From positions 186,001-250,000 of the forward strand of contig LVZB01000001.1 in the NCBI GenBank assembly GCA_023101485.1: a stretch of 64,000 bases of DNA, given 5' to 3'. Source of the DNA: Pasteurellaceae bacterium Macca (lineage in GTDB: Bacteria > Pseudomonadota > Gammaproteobacteria > Enterobacterales > Pasteurellaceae). The first letter of the stretch is position 1. Each line of letters begins with the position of its first letter. The position numbers and the translations under genes are program-made. The notes beneath the pieces were generated by a model. That model was not told the DNA's origin. It was given only the letters and a program-made list of their open reading frames with translations, and did no database searches. Positions 43,868-52,883 of this stretch are shown piece by piece.

Positions 43868-46159
43868 ATGACAGACCAACTTAACCAACAAATCAGCCAC
43901 ATCATCGCCACGGAGCTTGCGGTACAATCGAAGCAGATTCTCTCGGCATTACATCTACTTGATGAAGGCAATACCATTCCTTTTATTGCCCGTTACCGTA
44001 AAGAAGTGACCGGTGGGCTTGATGACACCCAACTTCGCCACTTTGAAACACGCTTAATCTATCTACGCGAACTCAACGACCGCCGCCAGACCATTCTCAA
44101 ATCCATTGAAGAACAGGGCAAATTGAGTGATGAACTTCGCCAAAAAATTGAACAGAGTGAAAGCAAAACCGAGCTTGAAGATCTCTACTTACCTTACAAA
44201 CCCAAACGCCGTACCCGAGGGCAAATTGCCATTGAAGCGGGGCTTGCCCCACTTGCAGAACGTTTATGGGAAGATCCAAGCCTTATCCCAGAAGCGATTG
44301 CCAATGAATTTCTAAACACTGAACAAGGCGTGGCAGACAGCAAATCCGCCCTAGATGGCGCACGGTATATCCTTATGGAGCGGTTTAGTGAAGATGCAGA
44401 ATTGCTGGCAAAATTACGCCAATATTTGACCGCTCACGCCACCCTTGAAGCCAAAGTGATTGCCGGCAAAGAGCAAGAAGGGGAAAAATTCCGTGACTAT
44501 TTCGCCCATAGCGAACCTTTAAAGAATGTTCCTTCCCACCGTGCGTTGGCGATGCTACGAGGACGAAATGAGGGCATTTTAAGCCTGAATATCAATGCCG
44601 ATCCCGATGCGGAAGAAGGCTTACGCTCTTACTGTGAGGAGATCATCCGCGAGCATTTAGGGGTAGAATTTAACCAACAACCGGCGGACAGCTGGCGTCA
44701 GCAAGTGGTGGCTTGGACGTGGAAAATTAAAGCCTCCCTCCACCTTGAAACGGAATTGATGGCAAGCCTGAAAGAACGCGCCGAAGAAGAAGCCATTGAT
44801 GTGTTTGCACGCAATTTATCCGCCCTCTTAATGGCGGCCCCTGCGGGTGCGCGTAACACCATGGGCTTAGACCCTGGCTTACGCACGGGGGTCAAAGTGG
44901 CTGTTGTCGATAATACAGGGAAACTTTTAGCCACCGATACCATTTACCCTCATACACAAAATCTTCACACTGCCGCCCAAACACTCTACCGTTTAGGCAA
45001 AACCCATCAGGTCGATCTGATTGCCATTGGTAACGGTACGGCTTCCCGTGAAACAGAGCGTTTTGCCAAAGATGTGATTAAACAAGCTAGCGATTGGCAA
45101 GCCCAAACGGTGGTGGTCAGTGAAGCCGGCGCTTCGGTCTATTCCGCGTCGGAATTAGCCGCAATGGAATTTCCGAACCTTGATGTTTCTTTGCGAGGTG
45201 CGGTTTCTATCGCCCGCCGTCTGCAAGATCCCCTTGCGGAATTAGTGAAAATCGAACCCAAAGCCATTGGTGTGGGGCAATATCAACATGATGTGAATCA
45301 ATCACAACTCGCGCGAAAATTAGAAGCCGTGGTGGAAGATTGTGTGAATGCCGTTGGTGTCGATTTAAACACCGCTTCCGTGCCACTTCTTACTCAAGTT
45401 GCTGGTTTAAGTAAAACCTTAGCGCAGAATATCGTGGCATTTCGTGATGAAAACGGACGCTTCGCAAGCCGTGCTGAATTGAAAAAAGTCCCTCGCTTAG
45501 GGCCGAAAGCCTTTGAGCAGTGCGCCGGCTTTATGCAAATTTTAGACGGAAAAAATCCCCTTGATGCGTCAAGCGTTCATCCTGAAGCCTACCCTGTGGT
45601 AGAAAAAATCTTAAAAGCGACCGCTTGCACCCTCGCCGAGCTAATGGGTAATGAAAGTAAAATCAAACAGCTACGGGCGGTGGATTTTGTCGATGACCAA
45701 TTCGGCTTACCAACCGTTACCGATATTCTTAAAGAACTCGAAAAACCGGGGCGAGATCCCCGCGGTGAATTTAAAACTGCCACCTTTGCCGAAGGCGTGG
45801 AAGATATTCAGGATCTCAAAGTCGGCATGGTGCTAGAAGGGAGCATCACAAACGTGACCAACTTCGGGGCATTCGTTGATATTGGCGTTCATCAGGACGG
45901 CTTAGTGCATATCTCGATGTTAGCGGATAAGTTTGTCGAAGATCCGCACCAAGTCGTCAAAACCGGCGATATCGTTAAAGTGAAGGTGCTAGAAGTCGAT
46001 GTCATGCGTAAACGAATCGCCCTGACAATGCGGTTAGAAGATAAACCTCAAGGGAAGGAAAATGCGACACCACGGGAAAAAAGCCCACGTTCGCCAAAAC
46101 CTGCCCCAATCAGTAACAACGCCTTTGCCAATGCGTTAAAAGGTTGGAAAAAATCCTAA
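43868..46159 (+). CDS. tex: RNA-binding transcription accessory protein Tex
   Basis: Conserved nucleic-acid-binding protein related to Spt6, linked to transcription and RNA metabolism. From the ATG at 43868 it is 763 residues and begins [14 protein letters not shown]. Order: N-terminal helical region, YqgF/RuvC-like domain around [16 protein letters not shown], helix-hairpin-helix region ([19 protein letters not shown]), and a C-terminal S1 RNA-binding domain ([20 protein letters not shown]). A chance extension of 96 codons upstream overlaps the divergent flavoprotein gene and is rejected. Confidence 0.95.
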   Translation: MTDQLNQQISHIIATELAVQSKQILSALHLLDEGNTIPFIARYRKEVTGGLDDTQLRHFETRLIYLRELNDRRQTILKSIEEQGKLSDELRQKIEQSESKTELEDLYLPYKPKRRTRGQIAIEAGLAPLAERLWEDPSLIPEAIANEFLNTEQGVADSKSALDGARYILMERFSEDAELLAKLRQYLTAHATLEAKVIAGKEQEGEKFRDYFAHSEPLKNVPSHRALAMLRGRNEGILSLNINADPDAEEGLRSYCEEIIREHLGVEFNQQPADSWRQQVVAWTWKIKASLHLETELMASLKERAEEEAIDVFARNLSALLMAAPAGARNTMGLDPGLRTGVKVAVVDNTGKLLATDTIYPHTQNLHTAAQTLYRLGKTHQVDLIAIGNGTASRETERFAKDVIKQASDWQAQTVVVSEAGASVYSASELAAMEFPNLDVSLRGAVSIARRLQDPLAELVKIEPKAIGVGQYQHDVNQSQLARKLEAVVEDCVNAVGVDLNTASVPLLTQVAGLSKTLAQNIVAFRDENGRFASRAELKKVPRLGPKAFEQCAGFMQILDGKNPLDASSVHPEAYPVVEKILKATACTLAELMGNESKIKQLRAVDFVDDQFGLPTVTDILKELEKPGRDPRGEFKTATFAEGVEDIQDLKVGMVLEGSITNVTNFGAFVDIGVHQDGLVHISMLADKFVEDPHQVVKTGDIVKVKVLEVDVMRKRIALTMRLEDKPQGKENATPREKSPRSPKPAPISNNAFANALKGWKKS

Positions 46160-46214
46160 AACATATTGAGGTGATGAAAATCACCTCAATTATTTTTGTT
46201 TTTAAAGAAAATAC

Positions 46215-46242
46215 TTGCGGGAAAAAGAAAAATCCGTATAAT
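46215..46242 (+). promoter_or_regulatory. tRNA-Ser promoter with GC-rich discriminator
   Basis: -35 TTGCGG (46215-46220), 16-base spacer, -10 TATAAT (46237-46242), then TCCGCCGTC. A GC-rich discriminator after the -10 is typical of stable-RNA promoters under stringent control. The elements are seen; the regulation is inferred. Confidence 0.78.
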
Positions 46243-46262
46243 TCCGCCGTCTTTTACAGAAC

Positions 46263-46352
46263 GGTGAGATGTCCGAGTGGTTGAAGGAGCACGCCTGGAA
46301 AGCGTGTATGCGGGAAACTGCATCGGGGGTTCGAATCCCCCTCTCACCGCCA
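46263..46352 (+). tRNA. tRNA-Ser, anticodon GGA
   Basis: A 90-base class II tRNA with encoded CCA. The acceptor stem GGTGAGA pairs with TCTCACC; the anticodon loop reads CCTGGAAAG with anticodon GGA (reads UCC/UCU); a variable arm and the T-loop GGTTCGAATCC are present. It closely resembles the E. coli tRNA-Ser(GGA). Confidence 0.97.
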
Positions 46353-46378
46353 TTTAATTGTAAAGCTAAATTCTTAGC

Positions 46379-46412
46379 AAAAAGCCCTGAATACTTTATT
46401 CAGGGCTTTTTG
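46379..46412. terminator. Bidirectional terminator between tRNA-Ser and the NlpE-like gene
   Basis: AAAGCCCTGAA (46381-46391) pairs with TTCAGGGCTTT (46399-46409), with A-run before and T-run after. It serves the tRNA on the plus strand and the lipoprotein gene on the minus strand. Confidence 0.88.
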
Positions 46413-46429
46413 TTTTATCAAAATAATCT

Positions 46430-46807
46430 TTATTTTAGCATTTTTTGTAGTTTGTAATTATTACCACTTTTCGGCACATGGCCTTGTTCATCACATAATT
46501 CTGCATAACTTCCATGTACTTTAAGACTCAAATCATTACTATTTGTTAATTTAATGATCCCTTTGGCACTATCGTGCGTATAACGACCCGTTTCAGAAAA
46601 TGGGAATTTTTTATTATTTTTGAAATAAACCGTATTGTATTGATAAGTGTTGTCATGATTTAAGACTAACTTTGCTTCAATTTTCTCACAGTCCGCACAA
46701 GGCAATGTACCTTGATAAGTTCCTGCGACATTCGGTTGTAGAAAGGATGAACAAGCTGAAAGCGTAAGCGCCGCAACGGTGAGTGCGGTCGTTTTAATCA
46801 TGGTCAT
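46430..46807 (-). CDS. NlpE-like (N-terminal domain) lipoprotein
   Basis: A 125-residue lipoprotein with lipobox LSAC (Cys about residue 19). The mature part matches the small N-terminal domain of NlpE (GTYQGTLPCADCEKI, with the CXXC motif known from that copper-related envelope stress sensor). The second NlpE OB domain is absent, as in other short Pasteurellaceae relatives. A C in YAELCDEQG may be a third thiol. The ATG at 46807 has AGAGG 7 bases before it. It might sense or buffer metal or envelope stress; this is inference. Confidence 0.8.
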   Translation of the reverse strand: MTMIKTTALTVAALTLSACSSFLQPNVAGTYQGTLPCADCEKIEAKLVLNHDNTYQYNTVYFKNNKKFPFSETGRYTHDSAKGIIKLTNSNDLSLKVHGSYAELCDEQGHVPKSGNNYKLQKMLK

Positions 46808-46828
46808 AATGTTTCCTCTTAATAAAAG

Positions 46829-47134
46829 TTAAAGTTTAAAATTCGGGTTGACTTTACATTGCAACTGCGTAATTTCAGGGTAATCTTGTTGAACAAGACG
46901 AAGCAAATGGGCTTGTTGCAATAATAAACCTTGGCGAATCGTGGCGTTTTGTACCTCAAAAATCAGAGTATTATCGTGCATATTTACAATTCGGTAAAGT
47001 TTACGGTAAGACGCCGGCAATAATTGTTTGATTTTATCGTTTAAGGCATTCAACGCGTTGGCTCGTTGGACAATGCGTGTGAGGCTAGAGTTCTGCAAAA
47101 TCTCCGTAATCTTTTTAGTCGGCGAATTTTTCAT
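46829..47134 (-). CDS. dciA: DUF721/DciA-like protein
   Basis: A 101-residue basic protein of the DUF721 family. DciA proteins load or activate the replicative helicase DnaB in bacteria without dnaC; some DUF721 proteins have other or unknown roles. The product starts MKNSPTKKITEIL and has the KH-like fold segments LPASYRKLYRIVNMHDNTLIFEVQNA. The ATG at 47134 is preferred because upstream GGGAGG lies at useful distance. It is divergent from secM-secA, a common place for this gene in gammaproteobacteria. Confidence 0.8.
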   Translation of the reverse strand: MKNSPTKKITEILQNSSLTRIVQRANALNALNDKIKQLLPASYRKLYRIVNMHDNTLIFEVQNATIRQGLLLQQAHLLRLVQQDYPEITQLQCKVNPNFKL

Positions 47135-47250
47135 CTTAACCGTTGCCTCCCCTCGGAATAACTTGTTTTTGGCGATATTGCCCCAATAATGGGGCGACAT
47201 TCTACAAAATTAATCGTATAATCGGCACAATTTTTTTTATTATTCAGGCT

Positions 47251-47568
47251 ATGGCATTTTTTACTTCTTTTCCTAAATCGGCACGGTGGTCGCAATTCCT
47301 ACTCGGTATTATTGCGATGTTCGCCTTACCTGCCCATTCGGTGGAAGTGGAAAATACGCCCAATTCTGCCCCCCAAGAGGTGCGTTTAGTGGAGCTTTCT
47401 CGTTCCATTGCCAGCGCCACTCACAAACAAGCCCTCTTTTTACCCGTTGAGCAAACCTTAGCGGAAAAACGCCCCCAACAAGCGGTCAAATTTTTCCAAG
47501 ATTTTGCTTTTTTCCCTGAAACGCCTTTCTTTTCAACGCCCCCGATTCGTGCTGGGCCTCGTTGCTAA
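47251..47568 (+). CDS. secM: Secretion monitor SecM with a compact arrest motif
   Basis: Regulatory nascent chain that stalls its own ribosome when Sec export is low, exposing the secA ribosome site. The 105-residue product has a signal peptide with an extended N-region (cleavage near PAHS, about residue 30) and ends FFSTPPIRAGPRC at residues 93-105. The essential IRAGP is kept, but the upstream Trp-Ile of E. coli SecM is missing and PP precedes IR, as in short Mannheimia-type motifs. An uptake signal encodes QAVK near residue 79. The start ATG at 47251 follows CAGG. It lies 79 bases upstream of secA. Confidence 0.9.
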   Translation: MAFFTSFPKSARWSQFLLGIIAMFALPAHSVEVENTPNSAPQEVRLVELSRSIASATHKQALFLPVEQTLAEKRPQQAVKFFQDFAFFPETPFFSTPPIRAGPRC

Positions 47569-47647
47569 TTCCCTTTTTCAATTTTAATCTTCCTTGCAAT
47601 CCGCGATGGATTGTTTGTGATTTTCTGTTTTTTTATTAGGAACATCT
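47569..47647 (+). promoter_or_regulatory. secM-secA intergenic regulatory hairpin
   Basis: The secA ribosome site AGGAA (47638-47642) can pair with TTCCT at 47590-47594, and a further stem, AATCC/GGATT, lies between them. A ribosome stalled at the secM end would disturb this structure and free the secA site, as known in E. coli. Pairing is seen by eye; stability was not computed. Confidence 0.55.
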
Positions 47648-50359
47648 ATGTTTACAAAATTATTAACCGCCATTTTTGGTTCAAGCAACGACCGCACACT
47701 CCGCCGTTTAAATAAACGTGTGGCACAAATCAATAAATTAGAGCCTATTTTTGAAAAATTAACAGACGCTGAATTACAAGCGAAAACCGCTGAATTTAAG
47801 CAACGTTTAAGTGAAGGGGCAAGCCTTGATAGCCTTTTACACGAAGCCTTTGCTACGGTGCGTGAAGCGAGCCGTCGGGTATTAGGGATGCGTCATTTTG
47901 ACGTGCAGTTAATCGGCGGTATGGTGCTTACGGAGCGTAATATCGCTGAAATGCGTACCGGTGAAGGGAAAACCTTAACGGCAACGCTACCTTGCTATCT
48001 CAATGCTTTAACGAGCAAAGGGGTGCATGTGGTTACCGTCAATGATTACTTAGCACGCCGAGATGCCGAAACCAACCGCCCACTCTTTGAATTTTTAGGG
48101 ATGACGGTGGCGGTCAATATCCCCGGCTTATCGGGTGAAGAAAAACGCCAAGCTTATGCGGCAGATATTACTTATGCGACAAACAGTGAGCTAGGGTTTG
48201 ACTATCTGCGTGACAACCTTGCCCACAGCAAAGAAGAGCGTTTCCAACGCCCGTTACACTATGCCTTAGTCGATGAAGTGGATTCCATTTTAATTGATGA
48301 AGCCCGTACGCCATTGATTATTTCAGGCCCTGCGGAAGATGTCTCTCAAATTTATCAAGCCATCGACCAAATCATTCCGCACCTTGTACAGCAAGAAAAA
48401 GAGGATACGGAAGAATACACCGGCGAGGGGGATTTCACCCTCGATTTAAAGAGCAAGCAGGCGCATTTAACGGAGCGTGGTCAGGTCAAAGTTGAAAATC
48501 TACTTACCCAAATGGGCTTAATGCAAGAGCATGAAAGCCTCTATTCGCCAGCGCGAATTAGCTTATTACATCACGTTTATGCCGCTTTGCGTGCGCATCG
48601 CTTGTTTGAAGTGAATGTGGATTACATCGTCAAAGATGGCGAGATCGTGATTATTGATGAACACACGGGGCGGACAATGGCAGGTCGCCGTTGGTCAGAT
48701 GGCTTACACCAAGCGATTGAAGCCAAAGAAGGGGTAAATATCCAAGGTGAGAACCAAACCGTTGCGTCTATCACCTATCAAAACTATTTCCGCTTATATG
48801 AAAAATTAGCCGGTATGACAGGGACAGCCGATACCGAAGCCTTTGAATTTCAACAAATTTATGGCTTAGACACGATTGTGATCCCAACAAACCGCCCAAT
48901 GATTCGTGATGACAAAACGGACTTAATGTTTAAGAGCGAAAAAGAAAAATTTGACGCGGTGATTAAAGATATTCAAGACTGTATGGCTCGTCAGCAACCG
49001 GTGTTAGTGGGAACAATCTCCATTGAGAAATCGGAAGTGTTGTCGGATATCTTAACCAAAGCAGGCATTGCCCATAAAGTCTTGAATGCAAAATTCCACG
49101 CCCAAGAAGCGGAAATCGTTGCCGATGCCGGTTACCCAGGGGCAGTTACCATTGCGACGAATATGGCAGGACGGGGAACGGACATCGTACTTGGGGGGAA
49201 CTGGAAAGCCGAAGTGGCGAAATTAGACAACCCAACGGCAGAGCAAATTGAGGCGATTAAAGCTGAATGGCAAAAACGCCACGATATTGTGATGAAAGCG
49301 GGTGGCTTACATATTATCGGGACAGAACGCCACGAATCTCGCCGTATCGATAACCAGCTACGGGGGCGTTCAGGTCGTCAAGGCGATGCGGGTTCATCAC
49401 GTTTCTATCTCTCCCTTGATGATGCCTTAATGCGGATTTACCTCAATGAAGGCAAGCTCAATATGATGCGTAAAGCCTTTACCGAAGAGGGGGAAGCCAT
49501 GGAATCGAAGCTCCTCACGAAAGTTATTGCTTCTGCACAGGCGAAAGTCGAAGCCCATAACTTTGACGGGCGTAAGCAACTTTTACAATATGATGATGTG
49601 GCGAATGAACAGCGTAAGGCGATTTACGAACAGCGGAATCACTTACTCGATTCAGACGATATTTCCAGTATGGTTGAAACGATCCGCAGTGATGTGTTCA
49701 ACGGCGTGATCGACCAATATATCCCACCACAATCCATTGAAGAAATGTGGGATGTGCCTGCCCTTGAACAACGCCTCAGACAAGAGTTTGGTATGGATTT
49801 ACCAATTAGCAAATGGCTTGAAGAAGACGACAACCTCCACGAGGAAACCCTTCGGGAGCGTATTGTGGAGATTGCGCGCCAAGCGTATCAAGCCAAAGAA
49901 GCGGTTGTAGGGGCAGAAACCATGCGTGGCTTTGAAAAAGGCGTGATGTTACAAACCCTTGATGAACTGTGGAAGGAGCATCTCTCCTCGATGGATTACC
50001 TCCGCAAAGGGATTCACTTACGCGGTTATGCACAAAAAGATCCGAAGCAAGAGTACAAAAAAGAATCTTTTGCGATGTTCACCGATATGCTTGATGCCTT
50101 GAAATCCAATGTGATTGGCATATTAAGCCGTATCCAAGTGCGTAGCCAAGAAGAAGTGGAACAAGCGGAACGGGAACGTTTAGCACAAGCAGAGCAAGAA
50201 GCCTCCCACTATCATGAAGAAAATGAAGGGCAACAGACACAAGCGGTCGAAAATGAGCAAGATTTTGCTAATTTACCGATTGGACGTAATGAGCCTTGCC
50301 CTTGTGGTTCAGGCAAAAAGTATAAGCATTGCCACGGTAGCATTGCGAAATACGCGTAA
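47648..50359 (+). CDS. secA: Preprotein translocase ATPase SecA
   Basis: Motor ATPase of the Sec pathway. The 903-residue product has Walker A MRTGEGKT (about 102-109), [13 protein letters not shown] as Walker B region, and [15 protein letters not shown] and [14 protein letters not shown] in the second motor domain. It ends in a SEC-C zinc motif, [14 protein letters not shown]. The linker before that carries an uptake signal read as QAVEN. TTAGGAAC precedes the ATG. Controlled by secM upstream. Confidence 0.97.
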   Translation: MFTKLLTAIFGSSNDRTLRRLNKRVAQINKLEPIFEKLTDAELQAKTAEFKQRLSEGASLDSLLHEAFATVREASRRVLGMRHFDVQLIGGMVLTERNIAEMRTGEGKTLTATLPCYLNALTSKGVHVVTVNDYLARRDAETNRPLFEFLGMTVAVNIPGLSGEEKRQAYAADITYATNSELGFDYLRDNLAHSKEERFQRPLHYALVDEVDSILIDEARTPLIISGPAEDVSQIYQAIDQIIPHLVQQEKEDTEEYTGEGDFTLDLKSKQAHLTERGQVKVENLLTQMGLMQEHESLYSPARISLLHHVYAALRAHRLFEVNVDYIVKDGEIVIIDEHTGRTMAGRRWSDGLHQAIEAKEGVNIQGENQTVASITYQNYFRLYEKLAGMTGTADTEAFEFQQIYGLDTIVIPTNRPMIRDDKTDLMFKSEKEKFDAVIKDIQDCMARQQPVLVGTISIEKSEVLSDILTKAGIAHKVLNAKFHAQEAEIVADAGYPGAVTIATNMAGRGTDIVLGGNWKAEVAKLDNPTAEQIEAIKAEWQKRHDIVMKAGGLHIIGTERHESRRIDNQLRGRSGRQGDAGSSRFYLSLDDALMRIYLNEGKLNMMRKAFTEEGEAMESKLLTKVIASAQAKVEAHNFDGRKQLLQYDDVANEQRKAIYEQRNHLLDSDDISSMVETIRSDVFNGVIDQYIPPQSIEEMWDVPALEQRLRQEFGMDLPISKWLEEDDNLHEETLRERIVEIARQAYQAKEAVVGAETMRGFEKGVMLQTLDELWKEHLSSMDYLRKGIHLRGYAQKDPKQEYKKESFAMFTDMLDALKSNVIGILSRIQVRSQEEVEQAERERLAQAEQEASHYHEENEGQQTQAVENEQDFANLPIGRNEPCPCGSGKKYKHCHGSIAKYA

Positions 50360-50467
50360 TTTTTCTCGTTAATGGGGTCGAATGACGGCAGGTTTTTATA
50401 AAAGACAGAATAGCCTTAATGTTCGACCCTCTGTTTTTATATCTTAGTGAGAACAAAGGTCAATACT

Positions 50468-50869
50468 ATGTCAAAACCCACCATTCAAGTTTCGGCGGGG
50501 ATTATCCGCAATGAATTTGGACAGCTTTATCTTACTCAACGTCTTGAAGGGCAAGACTTTGCCCAATCCCTTGAATTCCCGGGGGGGAAAGTCGATCAGG
50601 GTGAAAGCCCCGAAGAAGCGTTAAAACGTGAGTTGGAAGAAGAGGTCGGCATTATGGTATTAAGTGCCTTCCCTTATGAACATTTTACCTTTGAATATCC
50701 CACCAAGTTTATTGAGTTCTTCTTCTACTTGGTGGAAGAGTGGGTCGGCGAACCCTTTGGGCGAGAAGGGCAGGAAGGCTTTTGGATTGCCCAATCGGAA
50801 TTGGAAGAGGGGCAATTTCCGCCAGCTAACCGTGAGCTGATACAGAAATTACGCCGTGAAGCAAGCTAA
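50468..50869 (+). CDS. mutT: 8-oxo-dGTP diphosphatase MutT
   Basis: Nudix hydrolase that removes 8-oxo-dGTP from the nucleotide pool. From the ATG at 50468 it is 133 residues and begins MSKPTIQVSAGII. The Nudix box is complete: GGKVDQGESPEEALKRELEE followed by EVGI. The upstream codon at 50447 is rejected because the AAAGG ribosome site lies after it. secA-mutT order is usual in gammaproteobacteria. Confidence 0.93.
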   Translation: MSKPTIQVSAGIIRNEFGQLYLTQRLEGQDFAQSLEFPGGKVDQGESPEEALKRELEEEVGIMVLSAFPYEHFTFEYPTKFIEFFFYLVEEWVGEPFGREGQEGFWIAQSELEEGQFPPANRELIQKLRREAS

Positions 50870-50872
50870 CGC

Positions 50873-51859
50873 TTAGCTTAAACCCAACACTTTACGCCCA
50901 TTCACACTGGCAATATTCGCCATCTCGTCTAAATTCGTAAAACGACAGCCTGCGGAAAGCAGGCTTAATTCCTGCCACATATCCCCCTCACACAGTGGCA
51001 CCATATAATCGCAAATATTATCTGTTCCAATGGCAACGGTAATGCCCTCGGGGATCATCTCGTCCGCTGGGGTAAGGGCGTTGTGGAACGGAAGCACTTC
51101 ATCTTTACGGGGGCTATCAATCCATGCCATTGGGCAGGCGATCATCATCATCTGGCTTAACTGCATTTTTTTATAGAGCATTTGGCGATATTCACGGGGA
51201 TGTGCACCAATGGAAATACCATGAATTGCCACAACGTTGCCCACCATATCGTGTTCGAGGGTTTTATCACAAAGTTGCTCGGTCTCTTTTTCCGTTGGGC
51301 TATTAAACTGATCCACATGAACGTGCAACATCTTCCCTTGAGCTTTTGCCGTTTCCATCAAAATATCCATCGCCTCTAACCCTTTGCCGTAATCTCGCTC
51401 ATCACGGTAGGGCAAGCCACCAATAATATCTACCATATCGGCACCAATATCGAACCATTGACGCGCCGAGGGTTCAATCACGCCTTTTAAGGTTTGGTTG
51501 GCAAATTTCAAAATGATGTCATTTTTATACACTTCCCGTGCTTTATGGGCAGCGAGAATAGCGCGATCTTCACACACTTGGTCGATATCAACAAAAGTCC
51601 CAAATGCGGTTACCCCTTGGGAAATCATCAGCTCAATGGCTTGGCTAAAACGGCGGTAGTAATCTTCCACGCTAGATTGGCGTTTCACTTCATCAACCAG
51701 ATCCCATTTTTGTTGCAAATTTGCTTGTTGGTAGATTTGAATTTTTTCAGGGGTCATGGTAAAAGCACGGTCGGCATGGGCGTGGGCATTTACCCAGCCC
51801 CCTTTTTTAATCACTTCATCACGGATATGGCTTTTTAAGGTACGAATAAGTTGGCTCAT
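50873..51859 (-). CDS. Cytosine-deaminase-like amidohydrolase
   Basis: A 328-residue TIM-barrel metal-dependent hydrolase. Likely metal ligands: His26 and His28 (NAHAHAD), His in MLHVHVDQ (about 198-200), His in VAIHGIS (about 230) and Asp in GTDNICDY (about 283). The region GADMVDIIGGLP...RDYGKGLEAMDI matches the core of CodA. It is about 100 residues shorter than E. coli CodA and lacks the beta-sandwich flanks; no CodB permease is adjacent. The substrate is therefore uncertain: cytosine, another pyrimidine, or a related cyclic amide. The start ATG has AAGGAG in front. A PurR-type operator and an attenuator-like leader precede it. Confidence 0.8.
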   Translation of the reverse strand: MSQLIRTLKSHIRDEVIKKGGWVNAHAHADRAFTMTPEKIQIYQQANLQQKWDLVDEVKRQSSVEDYYRRFSQAIELMISQGVTAFGTFVDIDQVCEDRAILAAHKAREVYKNDIILKFANQTLKGVIEPSARQWFDIGADMVDIIGGLPYRDERDYGKGLEAMDILMETAKAQGKMLHVHVDQFNSPTEKETEQLCDKTLEHDMVGNVVAIHGISIGAHPREYRQMLYKKMQLSQMMMIACPMAWIDSPRKDEVLPFHNALTPADEMIPEGITVAIGTDNICDYMVPLCEGDMWQELSLLSAGCRFTNLDEMANIASVNGRKVLGLS

Positions 51860-51877
51860 CAATACTCCTTATAAATT

Positions 51878-51988
51878 TTAGGCAAAAAAAAGATCCCGAT
51901 AATGGGATCTGCATAGGAAATAATGGGAACTGAGCACAAGCGGTGTGCATGTTAATTGAGAGATGATTGGGGGAAATTTCATTGCCAT
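51878..51988 (-). CDS. 36-codon leader ORF of the amidohydrolase gene
   Basis: On the minus strand an ATG at 51988, with AAGGA 7 bases before it, opens 36 codons that run through the intrinsic terminator at 51885-51909 and stop 18 bases before the amidohydrolase start. The peptide (MAMKFPPIIS at the start, RDLFFA at the end) has no known relatives I can name. Its place, covering the terminator, mirrors PyrL of E. coli pyrBI, where closely following ribosomes block terminator formation. I infer a regulatory rather than a protein role. Confidence 0.55.
   Translation of the reverse strand: MAMKFPPIISQLTCTPLVLSSHYFLCRSHYRDLFFA
51885..51909 (-). terminator. Intrinsic terminator (attenuator) in the amidohydrolase leader
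   Basis: On the minus strand GATCCC-ATTATC-GGGATC is followed by T8. It lies upstream of the coding start (51859), not downstream of a gene, so it can only act as an attenuator. It is inside the 36-codon leader frame. Confidence 0.85.
51934..51948 (-). promoter_or_regulatory. Possible pause hairpin in the amidohydrolase leader
   Basis: GCACA (51934-51938) and TGTGC (51944-51948) form a short stem 25 bases before the terminator in the direction of transcription, followed by a pyrimidine-rich TCAGTTCCCATTATTTCC. The uptake-signal core ACAAGCGGT lies within it. In pyrBI a similar hairpin and U-rich tract cause polymerase pausing. Confidence 0.45.
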
Positions 51989-52016
51989 CGCTAGTTCCTT
52001 GAATAACTAGGCGCGC

Positions 52017-52055
52017 AGTATAGTTTCTTAAAATGGAAAAAGCAAACGATTGCTT
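52017..52055 (-). promoter_or_regulatory. Amidohydrolase promoter with PurR-type operator
   Basis: AAGCAAACGATTGCTT at 52040-52055 matches the PurR consensus ANGCAANCGNTTNCNT at every defined position. On the minus strand it overlaps a -35-like TTTGCT (52046-52041), which is 18 bases from a -10 TATACT (52022-52017). E. coli codBA is PurR-repressed, so this fits a nucleobase-salvage gene. The operator match is strong; the promoter call is moderate. Confidence 0.75.
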
Positions 52056-52098
52056 AGCAAAATGTTGGAAAAAATCGACCGCTTGTTCCGCTATTTTC

Positions 52099-52860
52099 CT
52101 ATTTTAAGAGCTTCTCAATCACTCGGCTCACCGCAAAAAAGCCAAAGGTGGCAGTAATCATCGTGATTGCCCCAAAGCCGTTGGCACAATTCATCGTGGC
52201 GGACACTTCACACTCTGGCGACATTTTCGGGAAAATTAACGGTTGGGTAGAAAAAACACACTCCACCCCGAATTTCCGTTTGGGGTTTTGACTAAAATTG
52301 TACTCCTTACGCAGTAAATTTCGTACCTTTGAAGCGAGAGGGTCTTGAATGGTTCGGCTTAAATCGGCGATTTGAATTTGGCTCGGATCAGTCTGCCCAC
52401 CTGCACCGCCGGTGGTAATCAGCTTGATTTTGTGGCGTTTGCAAAAAGCGATCAGGCTTGCCTTAACTCGCACGCTATCAATGGCATCAATCACATAATC
52501 ATAGCCCCGTTGCAAATAGTCGCTTAAATTTTCCTGCGTGAGAAAATCATCAATGATCTGCACGTCACATTCAGGGTTGATTTTTAGCACGCGTTCTTTC
52601 ATCGCTTCCGTTTTCAGCTTGCCAATTTCCCCCGAAAGGGCGTGAATTTGGCGGTTGATATTGGTTACGCAAATATCGTCCATATCGATCATCGTTATCT
52701 TACCAATACCCGAACGGGCAAGGGCTTCCACCGCCCACGAGCCAACCCCACCAATGCCGATGACACAAACGTGAGATTGACGCAATTTCGCCAAACCTTC
52801 ACTAGAATAGAGGCGACCAATGCCCCCAAAACGCTGTTCGTAATTATCTGTTCTGCTCAT
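52099..52860 (-). CDS. tcdA: tRNA threonylcarbamoyladenosine dehydratase TcdA
   Basis: E1-like (ThiF/MoeB fold) enzyme that cyclises t6A to ct6A at tRNA position 37 using ATP. From the ATG at 52860 it is 253 residues and begins MSRTDNYEQRFGGIGRLY. The nucleotide site is VCVIGIGGVGSWAVEALARSGIG; DAIDSVRVKASLI is conserved. A hydrophobic C-terminal segment (FGFFAVSRVIEKLL) is typical of CsdL/TcdA. AGAGGAAAG precedes the ATG; the longer frame from 52929 overlaps the next gene's end and is rejected. Confidence 0.92.
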   Translation of the reverse strand: MSRTDNYEQRFGGIGRLYSSEGLAKLRQSHVCVIGIGGVGSWAVEALARSGIGKITMIDMDDICVTNINRQIHALSGEIGKLKTEAMKERVLKINPECDVQIIDDFLTQENLSDYLQRGYDYVIDAIDSVRVKASLIAFCKRHKIKLITTGGAGGQTDPSQIQIADLSRTIQDPLASKVRNLLRKEYNFSQNPKRKFGVECVFSTQPLIFPKMSPECEVSATMNCANGFGAITMITATFGFFAVSRVIEKLLK

Positions 52861-52883
52861 GTTCTTTCCTCTGTTTAACTGAA

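Noticed and set aside
46769-46793. Hin-type uptake signal near the NlpE-like gene start
   Set aside because: A single partial match (AGTGCGGT) is expected by chance; all other signals are of the Apl type.
51878-51988. Purine or preQ1 riboswitch in the amidohydrolase leader
   Set aside because: I see none of the conserved junction or loop sequences of those riboswitches; the translated-leader attenuator explains the features better.
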